Positions 26,635 to 36,686 of a DNA stretch of 64,000 nucleotides are shown here, piece by piece. The number at the start of each line of letters is the position of its first letter. Positions within the stretch are counted from its first letter, which is position 1. The notes under the pieces are model-generated. The model saw only the letters and a list, made by a program, of their open reading frames with translations, ran no database searches and was not told the DNA's origin. The DNA lies in NCBI RefSeq assembly GCF_040529185.1, contig NZ_CP159510.1:2914001-2978000 (forward strand), given 5' to 3'. The stretch comes from Sporolactobacillus sp. Y61. Its GTDB lineage: Bacteria > Bacillota > Bacilli > Bacillales > Sporolactobacillaceae. The position numbers were made by a program, and so were the translations under genes.

Positions 26635-26732
26635 TACGCTTGACGCCCGATTTCATTCATCTGTTTACATAGTAACAAATCAGCCCATATTAAGCCATAT
26701 GTATGGCAGGAACAACTGCATTTCTTCAACAA

Positions 26733-27002
26733 TCAGACATAATCTCTCGGAATCGGGATGCCCTGAACCTGTTCCTGATGCTCCGATTCACCCTTCAGGT
26801 TAATGGGTCTCTTCCTGGCTTTCTTATACAGTCCGGCAGCTTTATTAATCATGGTACGACCCGTATCCTGAATTCGGATGAAGCTTTTTCTGCCGGAGGA
26901 GACTGCCGTAAAATAGACGGCAGCAGCACCGGCTACACTTCCAAGCAGCACACCCGAGAAAAAAGCGACTTTCTTTCCAGAATGTTTATCAGTATCACGC
27001 AC
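26733..27002 (-). CDS. ytxH: YtxH-domain protein
   Basis: An 89-aa protein with one hydrophobic segment near residues 11-32 (VAFFSGVLLGSVAGAAAVYF) followed by a basic tail, the YtxH layout. In B. subtilis ytxGHJ is induced by sigma-B and sigma-H under stress and late growth; the molecular role is not known. It starts with GTG at 27002, seven or so bases after GAGGTGG. It lies 18 bases downstream of ytxG in the same operon. Confidence 0.8.
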   Translation of the reverse strand: MRDTDKHSGKKVAFFSGVLLGSVAGAAAVYFTAVSSGRKSFIRIQDTGRTMINKAAGLYKKARKRPINLKGESEHQEQVQGIPIPRDYV

Positions 27003-27020
27003 TGCCTGTCCACCTCTTTT

Positions 27021-27440
27021 CTATTTATCCGCCCGTTTATCCTTCCAGCGATGAATCAGATCAATGGCGGCTCGTCCCCACTGCAGGGCATTGGCCACCT
27101 TGCCGGCATTTTCTTCACCGCCGTTTTCAATACTGGTTGCTACTTTCTTAACTGAAGCATTGACACTGTTGAGGGATTCGCCAAAATTTTCAACTGCATT
27201 AAAAATACTGCTCAGGCTTTGAGATTTCTGCTGAATATCTCTCGCGAGTAAATTTGTCCGGTGCAGCAGTTCCGTTGTTTCCTCGTTCAGTCCTTTCATC
27301 TGATCCTGAACATCTTCAAGTGTAGAGGCCACATCGTCCATCGTTTTCTGGGCGGACTGCAGCGTTTTTGCCAGAAAATAGACGAGAACAGCAAAGGCCA
27401 CAGCAATGACGGCTACAGCGAGATAAAGAATAATGACCAT
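27021..27440 (-). CDS. ytxG: DUF948 protein, YtxG-like
   Basis: A 139-aa protein with one N-terminal membrane segment (YLAVAVIAVAFAVLVYFLA). A heptad-rich helix follows (TLEDVQDQMKGLNEETTELLHRTN), as in the DUF948 family. AAGGAGGAA lies 6 bases before the ATG. It is the first gene of the ytxG-ytxH pair, between murC and ccpA as in B. subtilis. Probably a general stress membrane protein; no biochemical activity is established for the family. Confidence 0.83.
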   Translation of the reverse strand: MVIILYLAVAVIAVAFAVLVYFLAKTLQSAQKTMDDVASTLEDVQDQMKGLNEETTELLHRTNLLARDIQQKSQSLSSIFNAVENFGESLNSVNASVKKVATSIENGGEENAGKVANALQWGRAAIDLIHRWKDKRADK

Positions 27441-27594
27441 TGTAAATTCCTCCTTTCGATAATCGATGTTAGTTTAATGAATTAATGATTTTCTATACCT
27501 GAAAAATAAAGTTATGACTCTGAAGAACCTGTATGGAAACTTCTTCTATATCTTATCATGCCCGAGTGCTGAAAAAAAGTTTAGTCCCGCTGTT

Positions 27595-28908
27595 TCAGGA
27601 TTTCAATGCCTTTTTGTACTCATTCTGGTACTTTTGAATATCACCGGCACCCATAAACAGCAAAACGCTATGGTCAAACTGCCTGAGATCATCAATATTG
27701 CTGTTATGCAGAATCCGTGATCCTGCAATGCGATCCTGCAGATCATGAATAGACAGTTTCCCGCTCTTTTCTCTCGCCGATCCAAAAATATCACAGAGAA
27801 AAACATGGTCGGCTGTTTCCAGAGAGGCAGCGAACTCATCCATGAAGGTCATTGTCCGCGAATACGTATGTGGCTGGAAAATGGCGACAATGTTCCGGTC
27901 AGGATACTTTTCTCTTGCAGCCTGAATCGTAACGCGAACTTCTGTCGGATGATGCGCGTAATCATCAATCATGATCTGATCGACTCCGGGCAGTTTCGAT
28001 TCAGAAAATCTCCGCTTCACACCACGGAATGCAGCAAGACGCTCCCTGACCAGTTTCTCAGGGACATTCATATAATTACAGAACGCAATGACGGCAAGAG
28101 CGTTCAGTACATTATGATTCCCGTATCCACGGATTTTAAAATGGCCGTAAAATTCATTTCGGATATAGACGTCGAATTCTGTACCGGAGTCGTCCTTCAG
28201 GAAAGTGACATGGCGTGTCTGAAAATCATTCTCTTCGTTGAATCCATAATAAACGATTGGGACGTGTGACTGGATCATCTGCAGTTTCTCGTTATCCCCA
28301 CAGGCGAATATGGCTTTATTGACTTTCATTGCCAGTTCCTGAAAGGCACTAAACACGTCGTCCAGGTCTTTATAATAATCTGAATGATCAAATTCAATAT
28401 TTGTGATAATACAGTAGTCCGGGGTACTGTGCAGAAAATGACGTTTATACTCGCAGGACTCCCAGATAAAATATTTGCCTTTATCATTGCCGGATCCCGT
28501 TCCATCCCCGATCAGGAAGGACGTTGGCGCAAAAGATTCGAAAACATAGGACAGAAGCCCCGTCGTTGATGTTTTCCCGTGCGTTCCGGTAACAGCAATA
28601 CTCGTATATTTTTTGGCGAGATCACCAAGAAAGTCGTAGTAGCGATATACCGGCAGTCCTAATTCTTTAGCCCGTACAATTTCTTCATGTGTATCCGGAA
28701 AGGCATTTCCGGCAATGATAATTTCACCTGGTGAAATATTATCTTTATTGAACGGGAAAACAGGAATATTTCTGTCTTCAAGAGCTTTCTGTGTAAAAAA
28801 ACGTTTTTCAACGTCAGACCCCTGTACCTCAACATGTAAATCCTGTAAAATCTGGGCAAGTGCGCTCATTCCGGTACCTTTGATTCCGACAAAATGATAT
28901 TTCGACAT
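27595..28908 (-). CDS. murC: MurC, UDP-N-acetylmuramate-L-alanine ligase
   Basis: Adds the first residue of the peptidoglycan stem peptide. The 437 aa show the Mur-ligase layout: an N-terminal UDP-binding domain ([15 protein letters not shown]), the ATP loop [13 protein letters not shown] near residue 107, IEFDHSDYY near residue 170, and the C-terminal [10 protein letters not shown] near residue 315. GGTCAATT precedes the ATG, a weak ribosome site. It lies between sftA and ytxG, as in B. subtilis. Confidence 0.96.
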   Translation of the reverse strand: MSKYHFVGIKGTGMSALAQILQDLHVEVQGSDVEKRFFTQKALEDRNIPVFPFNKDNISPGEIIIAGNAFPDTHEEIVRAKELGLPVYRYYDFLGDLAKKYTSIAVTGTHGKTSTTGLLSYVFESFAPTSFLIGDGTGSGNDKGKYFIWESCEYKRHFLHSTPDYCIITNIEFDHSDYYKDLDDVFSAFQELAMKVNKAIFACGDNEKLQMIQSHVPIVYYGFNEENDFQTRHVTFLKDDSGTEFDVYIRNEFYGHFKIRGYGNHNVLNALAVIAFCNYMNVPEKLVRERLAAFRGVKRRFSESKLPGVDQIMIDDYAHHPTEVRVTIQAAREKYPDRNIVAIFQPHTYSRTMTFMDEFAASLETADHVFLCDIFGSAREKSGKLSIHDLQDRIAGSRILHNSNIDDLRQFDHSVLLFMGAGDIQKYQNEYKKALKS

Positions 28909-29114
28909 AATTGACCTCCATAAACTCGTTCATCCGTGCTTTTTACACCCATAGCCATAGTATACTCTGCCGGATCACTGTGGGTGTCCGCCCCATGTCA
29001 TTTCAATTAAAAAATTTTTACATGATTCATCTGCTGACTGGCCCTCATCTGGCAGTCACCCGGCATATATTTTAACCTTTATCAGCAAGGTTGTAAAAGC
29101 TATTTTACGACTGC

Positions 29115-31340
29115 TCAGAATGGCCCATCACCTGCCATCTGTTCTTCAAGCCGTTCTCTTGTCATCAGAACCTGACGTGGTTTGCTGCCATTTGCTCCTG
29201 AGATGATATTGCGGCTTTCCAGTGCATCGACCAGCCTTGCCGCCCGATTATAGCCGATTCGGAAATGGCGCTGGATACTTGATACAGAAGCCTGTCCCTG
29301 ATCGACCACAAACGCTGCTGCATCCTCCAGTAAATCATCTTCTTCAGATGCTTCGGTGTCCATTTTTCGAAATGATTCTTCAGAGAAAAGAAATTCCTGA
29401 TGACTGCTGCCATGAAATGCACCCGTAACACGGCGTATCTCCTCATCCGAAACAAAGCAGCCCTGAATACGTTTTAACGTGCGTGATCCATTTTCTGCAT
29501 ACAGCATATCCCCTCTGCCAAGGAGGCGCTCAGCCCCGCCGCTGTCAATAATTGTCCGCGAATCTGTCTGAGAAGAGACACTGAACGCGATGCGGGCCGG
29601 AATATTGGATTTAATCAGCCCAGTGATCACATCCACAGACGGGCGCTGTGTGGCGAGAAGAAGGTGAATACCGGCCGCACGGGCTTTCTGCGCGATCCGG
29701 CACACGGACTCTTCTACCTCCTGAGGGGCAACCATCATCAGATCTGAAAGTTCATCGATAATGATCACGATATAGGGGAGAATGTGTTCTCCGGTCCCTG
29801 ATATTTTCCTGTTATATCCGTCGATATCACGGACTCCGGATGCAGCAAACGCCCTGTAGCGTTTCTCCATCTCTTCAACGACCCATTTCAGCGCCAGAGC
29901 CGCTTCTTTCGGTTCAGTAATGACAGGTGCCGCCAGATGGGGAAGACTTTGATAAGGAGCCAGTTCCACCACCTTCGGATCAACTAGAAGCAGGCGCAAC
30001 CGCTCCGGTGGGTTCCTGTATATCAGACTCAGAATAAGTGAATGGATACAAACACTCTTTCCCGAACCGGTTGCTCCGGCAATTAAGCCATGCGGCATTT
30101 TCGCCAGATCCGTCACAATACGGTTACCGGATACATCTATACCAAGAGCGGCCGTCAGTGGCGCACGACTGTCGATAAACGCTTTTGATTCAAGGATCTG
30201 TTTCAGGAGGACCGGGCGCCGGTCTTTGTTGGGGATTTCAATACCAACGGCACTTCTGCCGGGTACAGTCGCAATCCTGACCTGTCTGACGGCAAGACTC
30301 AGTTTAATATCTTCAGAAAGTCTCATGACTTTATTAATTTTGACACCGGGATGCAGGTGAATATCGAAACGAGTGACACTCGGTCCGTGCACATGGCCGA
30401 TGATATCGGCAGAGACATGGAAATTTTTCAGTGTATCTGCCAGGGTTTTCTCTTTTTCGGCTATCCAGCCGTCGCTGTTTCCTTCTGCCTGATCCGGATC
30501 ATCCAGAAGCGACAGAGGCAGCCTGAGGCCGTTTTCTCCGGATATGTTTTTTCCCGCCCGTTCATGATCATGATGACGACGGGCAGCTTCCATTCGGCGT
30601 GCAGCGTGGTGATCTGATCCGAACATTAAAACATTGAATGGCACTTTTGATTCACCTGCCGGCCTGTGAGGAGATCTCTTCAGCCTGTTCCGGGCAGCCG
30701 TATGTTCCTTTTGCTCAGGTAAACGTTCCGGCTCTTTCTCTTCCTGTCGCGCAGGCGTTCTCTCCGGCACTGGATCAGCGTGGTTTTCTTCATCTGTTTC
30801 TTTTTCCTTTCTCTGGAGGGACGGCTGATTCATTACAGTCTGATCAATAACCGGCTGTTCTTTATGCGGCGGAACGACGGCGCCGGTTCTCCGCAAAGCA
30901 TCCGATTTTCTCTCTGCAACCCGCTTTCTTTCCTGCTCTTCTTTATGCCTGTCAAGCTGCACCTTTTCTTCCCGGTTCCTTCTGTAAAAATCTTCCGGCG
31001 GCTTTTTGAAACCGTACACCGGCGAAGGAATCTGTGTCAGCCGGAAGGGCCGTTTTTCCGGCTTTCTGCTTTCCTGAGGAGGAACGTCTGATGCCGGCTT
31101 TTCCGACTTGCCGGAGTCAGGGGAAGAAGCTGATGATGAGGAAGCATGCGGTGAATGACTGGCCGCCTGTTCTGCAGGATATTGCGACATCATCCGCACT
31201 TTGACAGAACGCCGGCTATCTTCAAAACGACCGATGGAACGGTTTGTTCCGGTTGGGCTGTGCCGATGATCCGGTCCTGGCTCCTCTTTCGGCTCTTCGT
31301 CTTCCAGGCCAAATAAACGCCGCCACCATTTTTCTGTCAC
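29115..31340 (-). CDS. sftA: SftA-type DNA translocase (FtsK/SpoIIIE family)
   Basis: A soluble FtsK-family motor that moves DNA away from closing septa. The 741 aa have no membrane segments, which separates SftA from SpoIIIE. Residues 1-240 are a long charged, proline-rich low-complexity region. The motor has Walker A IAGATGSGKSVCIHS near residue 425, Walker B IVIIIDELSDLMM near residue 530, and LLATQRPSVDVITG. A C-terminal gamma winged helix (SSIQRHFRIGYNRAARLVDALE) reads DNA polarity. It is shorter than B. subtilis SftA, mainly in the linker. Downstream of ytpR and ytpQ. Confidence 0.92.
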   Translation of the reverse strand: MTEKWWRRLFGLEDEEPKEEPGPDHRHSPTGTNRSIGRFEDSRRSVKVRMMSQYPAEQAASHSPHASSSSASSPDSGKSEKPASDVPPQESRKPEKRPFRLTQIPSPVYGFKKPPEDFYRRNREEKVQLDRHKEEQERKRVAERKSDALRRTGAVVPPHKEQPVIDQTVMNQPSLQRKEKETDEENHADPVPERTPARQEEKEPERLPEQKEHTAARNRLKRSPHRPAGESKVPFNVLMFGSDHHAARRMEAARRHHDHERAGKNISGENGLRLPLSLLDDPDQAEGNSDGWIAEKEKTLADTLKNFHVSADIIGHVHGPSVTRFDIHLHPGVKINKVMRLSEDIKLSLAVRQVRIATVPGRSAVGIEIPNKDRRPVLLKQILESKAFIDSRAPLTAALGIDVSGNRIVTDLAKMPHGLIAGATGSGKSVCIHSLILSLIYRNPPERLRLLLVDPKVVELAPYQSLPHLAAPVITEPKEAALALKWVVEEMEKRYRAFAASGVRDIDGYNRKISGTGEHILPYIVIIIDELSDLMMVAPQEVEESVCRIAQKARAAGIHLLLATQRPSVDVITGLIKSNIPARIAFSVSSQTDSRTIIDSGGAERLLGRGDMLYAENGSRTLKRIQGCFVSDEEIRRVTGAFHGSSHQEFLFSEESFRKMDTEASEEDDLLEDAAAFVVDQGQASVSSIQRHFRIGYNRAARLVDALESRNIISGANGSKPRQVLMTRERLEEQMAGDGPF

Positions 31341-31378
31341 GTCGGATTCACCTCCCTTGAATAATCCGCATACGCTCT

Positions 31379-31990
31379 CTATTTATGTACTCCGGCCAGA
31401 AAATCTTCTCCCACTGCTGCAGCATCATCCAGAACCAGTATGCCTCGTTTCTGAGGGGCATGGGGCAAAGCCAGTTCACGTGCTGAACAGATCATGCCAT
31501 CAGAAGCAACCCCTCTTAATACCGTCGGACGTATGATCAGTCCACCCGGCATCAGAGCGCCCGGCCTGGCTACAACCACCTTCTGACCTTGCTTAATGTT
31601 CGGAGCACCGCAGACGATCTGAAGTTCTCTGTCGCCGACATCGACCAGGCAAACGTGCATATGATCCGAATCCGGGTGTTTCTCACACTTTTCCACATAG
31701 GCTGTGACAATCGAAGGGGTTCTGTCTACTGTCAGCCGGTCCGAAAAACCTGACCTGGCCAGTTTGTGGTTCAGGGTGCGGATCAGTTCCTCATCCTGCC
31801 TGACTTCACCGGTATTCAGACTGGGCAGATCCTCCGATGCATGAAAGAAATTAAAGCCGATCGCTTCGCCTGATTTCTTATCAAAAATTCTGGCTACATC
31901 ACCCTTCCTTTCAAACGTTTCGGACTCCCCTTCTTTCAGATAAATCATCAGGACATCACCGATGCCCTCTTTACTGTAGTAGACAATCAT
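31379..31990 (-). CDS. ytpR: YtpR, tRNA-binding-domain protein
   Basis: A 203-aa protein with an N-terminal YtpR-specific region (about residues 1-90) and a C-terminal EMAP/PheT-type tRNA-binding OB fold (AYVEKCEKHPDSDHMHVCLVDVGDRELQIVCGAPN, from about residue 92). It resembles the N-terminal part of PheT, but there is no synthetase here. Function in Bacillus is not established. It lies between ytpQ and sftA, probably in one operon. Confidence 0.9.
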   Translation of the reverse strand: MIVYYSKEGIGDVLMIYLKEGESETFERKGDVARIFDKKSGEAIGFNFFHASEDLPSLNTGEVRQDEELIRTLNHKLARSGFSDRLTVDRTPSIVTAYVEKCEKHPDSDHMHVCLVDVGDRELQIVCGAPNIKQGQKVVVARPGALMPGGLIIRPTVLRGVASDGMICSARELALPHAPQKRGILVLDDAAAVGEDFLAGVHK

Positions 31991-32011
31991 TTATTTTTCT
32001 CCTTCCAACAT

Positions 32012-32806
32012 TCAATTCGGTCGTCTGTTTGCCATGATGAAGATGGGTTCAAGTGCCCCGTTTTCAAAAATGAACGGGAGAATCGTAATCGGCACTCTGC
32101 CCTCTGAATAGAATTTCATCACCATCTGTGCGAGAATATCATATCCCTCCGGATTGACGATATCACCAAAGATCAGGACATCCTGATGAGGGACGGCAAC
32201 AGTCAGATCGCCCTTTGCCTTCGCCTTCATGTGCTTTAGAAGCTGCTGGTTCAGGATCCTGCTTGCATCATAGCCATCATTATAATTCAAAAAATAGAAG
32301 GCATTATGTTTCACCATGTCTTTTTTCATACCTGTCGGAAGTGACTGCAGGTTGGCACTTGCTGCTCTGACAATTGTTTCGCTGTCTATGCCTTCATTTC
32401 TCAGCGCATCCTTGTCAATCAGTCGGTATGAGCCGTCCATATCCAAAGCATAATAGATGCTGGTTTCCGCCGTGTGCTTTTCCGTCAGCAGTTCTTTTCC
32501 GTCTTTCGTTGTGACCGGAAAGGATGCCGCACGGATGACAGGAAAGATCCTGTCAACATGCCCCTTGATCGCAAACGGGCGGGTCATGGCCTTAAGACCT
32601 CTGTCAATTTCAGAGACGAAAAGAGGGATCATATCAGGACCCTTCTCCTGATATTTCTTTAAAAGTTCAGGCAGAGAAACGGTCACGCCGCGTCCGCCAT
32701 CCTTATTTTCAATTCTGAGTTTGTCCGACTGTCTGTCAAAGCGGACAGTCCGTTCATCAGAGGCTAAGCGCTTTGTCAATTCCTTTCTTAATTCCACGAG
32801 ATTCAT
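32012..32806 (-). CDS. ytpQ: DUF1444 protein, YtpQ-like
   Basis: A 264-aa soluble protein of the DUF1444 family. Recognisable blocks are the N-terminal LRKELTKRLAS, MIPLFVSEIDRGLKAM near residue 57, and the C-terminal MKFYSEGRVPITILPFIFENG. No catalytic motif is known. The ytpQ-ytpR-sftA order matches B. subtilis. The ribosome site is GGAGG, about 8 bases before the ATG. Confidence 0.85.
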   Translation of the reverse strand: MNLVELRKELTKRLASDERTVRFDRQSDKLRIENKDGGRGVTVSLPELLKKYQEKGPDMIPLFVSEIDRGLKAMTRPFAIKGHVDRIFPVIRAASFPVTTKDGKELLTEKHTAETSIYYALDMDGSYRLIDKDALRNEGIDSETIVRAASANLQSLPTGMKKDMVKHNAFYFLNYNDGYDASRILNQQLLKHMKAKAKGDLTVAVPHQDVLIFGDIVNPEGYDILAQMVMKFYSEGRVPITILPFIFENGALEPIFIMANRRPN

Positions 32807-32919
32807 GTGACAGGATCCTCCCTTTCAGGATATCAAAATCATTTTACCATAGCCTGACATGGGCCGGCCCTCATCCTGTCCTTTAAGAAAACAGATTGCG
32901 GAAAAAGCGATCAGAGAAA

Positions 32920-33480
32920 CTAATCCTCTTCCGTCTGCGACTGGCCGACCGGCGAATGGTTCTTCCTGTTGATATGTTGATAAAGCCCGTCAATCAGTTT
33001 CAGGACATGTTGGAACATTTCCGTTCTTGACATCATTCCCTCAGTCAGAAATCCGATGGTTCCGCCATGCTGACTGACATTCTTCTCTCCGGTATATCTT
33101 TCTGCGACCTGACCGAGTTCATGCCCTGAGCGAACGCCGTCCGCCAGCTGGTCCGGCAGCAGGATCCGGGCACCGCCGGCCGTGATGACCTGTCCGTTTC
33201 GGTCTGCTGCGGCGCCCCAGTTACATAGAAACATCTCGCCGTCAAGGTCGGACACGCCCCCTTCAAGACCGATGCCGATCGTCACCGAGCGGTCCGAACG
33301 GATGACGGCACGCGCCCGATTGATTGCTCCCTGCCGGGTCTCAGAATCCGACATGGGCATGGCGGATACACCGGAAGGCACATCAAAACTTTTCACATCA
33401 TCCTTTCGCCCGAGTTGATCAAGCAATTCTGTCAGAGCTTTGATTTTTGCCGGATTCTTTGTTCCGATCCCGATAATCAT
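32920..33480 (-). CDS. DUF84 / inosine-xanthosine triphosphatase-like protein
   Basis: A 186-aa protein of the YjjX/ITPase-like family, which hydrolyses non-canonical purine triphosphates in E. coli. Motifs are GTKNPAKIKAL at the N-terminus, the family block SDSETRQGAINRARAV near residue 50, and GIGLEGGVSD near residue 74. The C-terminal 15 residues (HSPVGQSQTEED) extend beyond the domain. Housecleaning of ITP/XTP is likely but inferred. It stands divergent from the small PepSY-like gene at 33635. Confidence 0.82.
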   Translation of the reverse strand: MIIGIGTKNPAKIKALTELLDQLGRKDDVKSFDVPSGVSAMPMSDSETRQGAINRARAVIRSDRSVTIGIGLEGGVSDLDGEMFLCNWGAAADRNGQVITAGGARILLPDQLADGVRSGHELGQVAERYTGEKNVSQHGGTIGFLTEGMMSRTEMFQHVLKLIDGLYQHINRKNHSPVGQSQTEED

Positions 33481-33578
33481 ACGACAACCGTCCTTTATTT
33501 ATTACCCTATCCCTGCCTGATCGTGATATCAGCGGAGTAAAAGCATTTTTCCCCGCCAATAAGACGCCTGAGGAGAAT

Positions 33579-33607
33579 TTGGTTTATTTTCTTTTTCCCT
33601 TTATACT
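33579..33607 (+). promoter_or_regulatory. Promoter of the small PepSY-like gene
   Basis: TTGGTT (33579-33584) and TATACT (33602-33607) are 17 bases apart, about 27 bases before the start codon. Confidence 0.6.
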
Positions 33608-33634
33608 ATAGAAAAACAGAAAGTTGGTATCAGC

Positions 33635-33961
33635 ATGAACATGAAAACAGGCATTTCCATCCTGATTGCAGCAACTGCAGGGTTTGCTGCGGGTATCGCG
33701 GCAAGAAAGATGCAGCAGTACACAGATCATTTGCTCAGTCCTGAAAAGGTCATGGGCTACGTGAAAAATAAAGTTAAGAAAGAGCTGCCCGTTAACGGGG
33801 CATGGATAGGCCTTACGCCGCTCACACAGACAAAAGACGCCCTGACAAGTAACGTGTATCAGGGCGGACTGACTGTTAAGGACGGGCATGCCGTGAAACA
33901 TTATGACTTTATTGCCGATGCCTGCACCGGTTCCCTTCTGAAACTGAAACTGCAGGAGTAG
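33635..33961 (+). CDS. Small PepSY-like exported or membrane protein
   Basis: A 108-aa protein with an N-terminal hydrophobic segment (ISILIAATAGFAAGIAA), a basic middle part, and a C-terminal half (GAWIGLTPLTQTKDALTSNVYQGGLT) resembling the PepSY-type small proteins encoded near ytoP in B. subtilis (YtzB). No charged membrane-exit signal for cleavage is clear, so it may stay membrane-anchored. Function unknown. It converges on trmB, with 16 bases between stops. Confidence 0.65.
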   Translation: MNMKTGISILIAATAGFAAGIAARKMQQYTDHLLSPEKVMGYVKNKVKKELPVNGAWIGLTPLTQTKDALTSNVYQGGLTVKDGHAVKHYDFIADACTGSLLKLKLQE

Positions 33962-33977
33962 CGTCTCCGCTGCCGCT

Positions 33978-34619
33978 TCAATAACCGGATATGGCCTCAC
34001 AACGGTAAATCGGCTGGCCCTTTGACGAAAACTTCTCTTCAAATTCTGTCATGATATTGTCCCTGTCACCGGAGTGATGCAAATCAAGACTGATATTCTG
34101 CAGAACAAAACCGTACTTTGAAAAACTTTCCAGAGAATATTCAAATAATCCCTGATTGTCCGTTTTAAAGTGGATGATCCCCTGATTTTTCAGGACATAT
34201 TCATACTGTGCGAGAAAAGACGAATAAGTAAGCCTTCGTTTCTCATGGCGTTTTTTCGGCCAGGGATCACAGAAATTCAAATAAATATCGTCCACTTCAT
34301 CTTCGGCAAAGAACTCAGTCAGACCACGGGCATCTGCATTCACCAGGCGGACATTTCTTAATTTTTTTTCCAGGCATCGTTCAAGAGCCGTTACAATTAT
34401 ACTCTCGTGGAGCTCAATACCGACAAAATTTTTTTCCGGATACTTTTCAGCCATTCCGGTAATAAATCTGCCCTTCCCCGTACCTATTTCCACGCAAAGA
34501 GGGGCTTCGCGGTTAAATGCTTCGTACCATTCTCCGTAATAATACTTTGGTGATTGAATAACTATTTCCGTATGGCGGTCGAGTTTTTCCCTTGCCCAGG
34601 GTTTATGGCGCACCCTCAT
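33978..34619 (-). CDS. trmB: TrmB, tRNA (guanine-46-N7)-methyltransferase
   Basis: Methylates N7 of G46 in the tRNA variable loop using SAM. The 213 aa have the SAM-binding motif VEIGTGKGRFITGMA near residue 42, the acidic NADARGL loop, and the family signature LNFCDPWPKKRHEKRRL near residue 114. The length is standard. It lies downstream of ytmP with about 100 bases between, the same neighbours as in B. subtilis. Confidence 0.96.
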   Translation of the reverse strand: MRVRHKPWAREKLDRHTEIVIQSPKYYYGEWYEAFNREAPLCVEIGTGKGRFITGMAEKYPEKNFVGIELHESIIVTALERCLEKKLRNVRLVNADARGLTEFFAEDEVDDIYLNFCDPWPKKRHEKRRLTYSSFLAQYEYVLKNQGIIHFKTDNQGLFEYSLESFSKYGFVLQNISLDLHHSGDRDNIMTEFEEKFSSKGQPIYRCEAISGY

Positions 34620-34718
34620 TTAAAATTCTCCTTATAATCAAATCAGTGAAGAAAACGTGCATGGCGTAACCTGCCTGAGATATCATACCACGGTCCGGTG
34701 CTAAAATATAGATAATGT

Positions 34719-35516
34719 TTAGCTGCAGAACCGCGCGGCATAATCATTCAGCCACAGTAAATCTTTTTCAAACAGGATGAACTTTCTGGCATCGCCGTGC
34801 TCCTGATGCCAGAACATGAAACGAATGGTTGATGCAATCATATGCCAGATCAGGCGGAGATGTAAAGAATTATTCATTTCCCAGCCATACATTTTCAGCC
34901 AGTCGAGCCACTTATCTTCAGAAATGTACCAGTATAAAAGCATGGCCAGATCCATTGCCGGATCTGCTATCACAGCCTGATCCCAGTCGACCAGGTAAAG
35001 CTTTTTCTCTCCTTCATTAATCAGCCAGTTGTTATGATTGATATCGGAATGGCATACTTTTTTCTCATAGTACTCGGCTTTTCCGCTCGTTTTCCGCAGA
35101 AAGTCAAGCGCGCAGTTTAAGGCGGGTGAATTCTTCCGCCCTGATGCACGATGAACCAGCCGGTCAAATATGACTGAAGTCGTGACAGGCTCCTTGCCGA
35201 GACGCTTTAACATAAATAACAGCGGCTCGGAAGTATGAATTTTTTTTAAGAGTGCGGCGACTTTCTTCGATCCCATCTCCTCCGGTTTGAGCACCCTTCC
35301 GTTCATCCACTTCTGGGCAGTCAGAACATCACCACTCCCTGTACGGCGTGCCCACAGCAGTTTGGGAACAATCCCTTCTGCTGACAGAACCGCCAGAAAT
35401 GGCGATGTGTTCCGTTTGATAAACAATTTGTGTTCCCCGGACATGGCCATGTAGGCTTCCCCGGTTAACCCTCCGGCGGATGAGAGCACCCAATCATCGC
35501 TGTCAAAAAACTTCAT
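34719..35516 (-). CDS. ytmP: Aminoglycoside phosphotransferase-fold kinase (YtmP-like)
   Basis: A 265-aa protein kinase-like phosphotransferase. The catalytic loop VCHSDINHNNWLI near residue 160 carries the base Asp, and LVDWDQA the metal-binding Asp. The family (YtmP, choline kinase-like) has no proven substrate. I start at 35516: AAGGTGG lies 8 bases before this ATG, and the 31 codons upstream are basic and unlike the family. It sits between the NERD protein and trmB, as in related Bacillales. Confidence 0.85.
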   Translation of the reverse strand: MKFFDSDDWVLSSAGGLTGEAYMAMSGEHKLFIKRNTSPFLAVLSAEGIVPKLLWARRTGSGDVLTAQKWMNGRVLKPEEMGSKKVAALLKKIHTSEPLLFMLKRLGKEPVTTSVIFDRLVHRASGRKNSPALNCALDFLRKTSGKAEYYEKKVCHSDINHNNWLINEGEKKLYLVDWDQAVIADPAMDLAMLLYWYISEDKWLDWLKMYGWEMNNSLHLRLIWHMIASTIRFMFWHQEHGDARKFILFEKDLLWLNDYAARFCS

Positions 35517-35615
35517 CAAAAGTGCCACCTTTTTACAAAAATAACGAGGCTTCGTTCTAAAAAGACTATGTTTTAGAATATACCACTTTCCGTTAGATTG
35601 AACAATCATGCCGGT

Positions 35616-36380
35616 TCAATCTCGCCAGCGGTCGGAAGCGACCGTTACACAGCCGGAAAGCAGGGCCTCCGTTGCAGCAATCTGATCCCGCTTCATCATC
35701 ATCGAGTGTCTGGAAATCAGGTGCAGCCACGCTGATTCGTTCCTTAAATCCACGAGACTTAACCCTGATTCTTCCTGAACAAATTCAATAAAACCGTTCG
35801 GTACATACACTGCAGCCAGAACCGGCACACTAAGTCCGAACTTTCCCAGATATCCGGAAACAATCCGCCGCGTCCGTTTCAGTGCAATCAGCGGATTCAG
35901 CAGTTCACGGACATCATCAGACCGGATTTCCCGCCACTTTCGTCTGGAAATCCCCTGAAACACACTGCCCCTCTCGCCTTCGAGAGCCGTCAGACACCAC
36001 ACGGCGTCTGCTGTCAAAAGGAGCGAATCCAGCTGTATGGTCGCTTCGCCTGCCTTCAGTACCGGTCGAAACATAAAGAATGAAAGATCATTCACTTCTG
36101 TTAAAAGACGTTTAACCCAGGACTGACTGGCCCATGCTTCAGGGAACCGGGACTGCTCTACTGCCGTCCGCGTCGCCCATTCAGTCTGCATGTCATAGAT
36201 CCATCCCTCAAACAGGTCCTTCTCATGTTTCCGGGCAGACCCGGATGGCTGTTCCCTGTTTTCACGATGCATCCATTGTTCCTGTCGCCGCTTTTTTAGC
36301 AGGATGAACCGATGAGCATACCGCATAAGATGAATCTGGTAACGCGATACACATTGCCCGATTTTTATCAGCTGTGCCAT
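35616..36380 (-). CDS. NERD-domain-like protein
   Basis: A 254-aa protein. The N-terminus MAQLIKIGQCVSRYQ...RYAHRFILLKKRR has the pattern of Bacillus NERD-domain proteins that begin MAQLIKL..YISRYE. The predicted nuclease-related core (residues 90-200) includes LDSLLLTADAVWCLTALEGERG, in place of the usual D..L...IE..KG. I start at the ATG at 36380: AAAGGTGG lies 7 bases upstream. Activity is unproven, and the catalytic residues look weak here. Confidence 0.65.
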   Translation of the reverse strand: MAQLIKIGQCVSRYQIHLMRYAHRFILLKKRRQEQWMHRENREQPSGSARKHEKDLFEGWIYDMQTEWATRTAVEQSRFPEAWASQSWVKRLLTEVNDLSFFMFRPVLKAGEATIQLDSLLLTADAVWCLTALEGERGSVFQGISRRKWREIRSDDVRELLNPLIALKRTRRIVSGYLGKFGLSVPVLAAVYVPNGFIEFVQEESGLSLVDLRNESAWLHLISRHSMMMKRDQIAATEALLSGCVTVASDRWRD

Positions 36381-36686
36381 CTTGATGCCACCTTTAAAAA
36401 TTCTTCGGGATGACACCCGAAGCACTTCTTCCTCTATTGTATCGCAAGATTAGGAAAACCGACTATAAAGATGAAGCTCAATCCAAAAAATAATGAAGAG
36501 GTCCCTCTGATATGGCTATTCCTGTATGATCAAAATAAAGTCCAGGCTCAGTGATTCATCCCACCACTGAAGTGGCGAGTATGCTCACTGAGATTATGAT
36601 AAAATGAGGAAGCAGGACCTTCGCATGATGTTGATGGATCACTGTTCTGATACATAACCGGAGCATGTTAAGTCCGAGAAAGTGAG
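36381..36686. other. Intergenic region between the NERD gene and the cysteine synthase gene
   Basis: About 305 bases between divergent genes. I see a possible minus-strand -10 TACAAT near 36436-36441, a small inverted repeat CCACT/AGTGG at 36564-36575, and no well-spaced promoter for the plus-strand gene. Confidence 0.5.

Noticed and set aside
29115..31340. SpoIIIE rather than SftA
   Set aside because: There are no N-terminal membrane segments, and the position next to ytpR and murC matches sftA.
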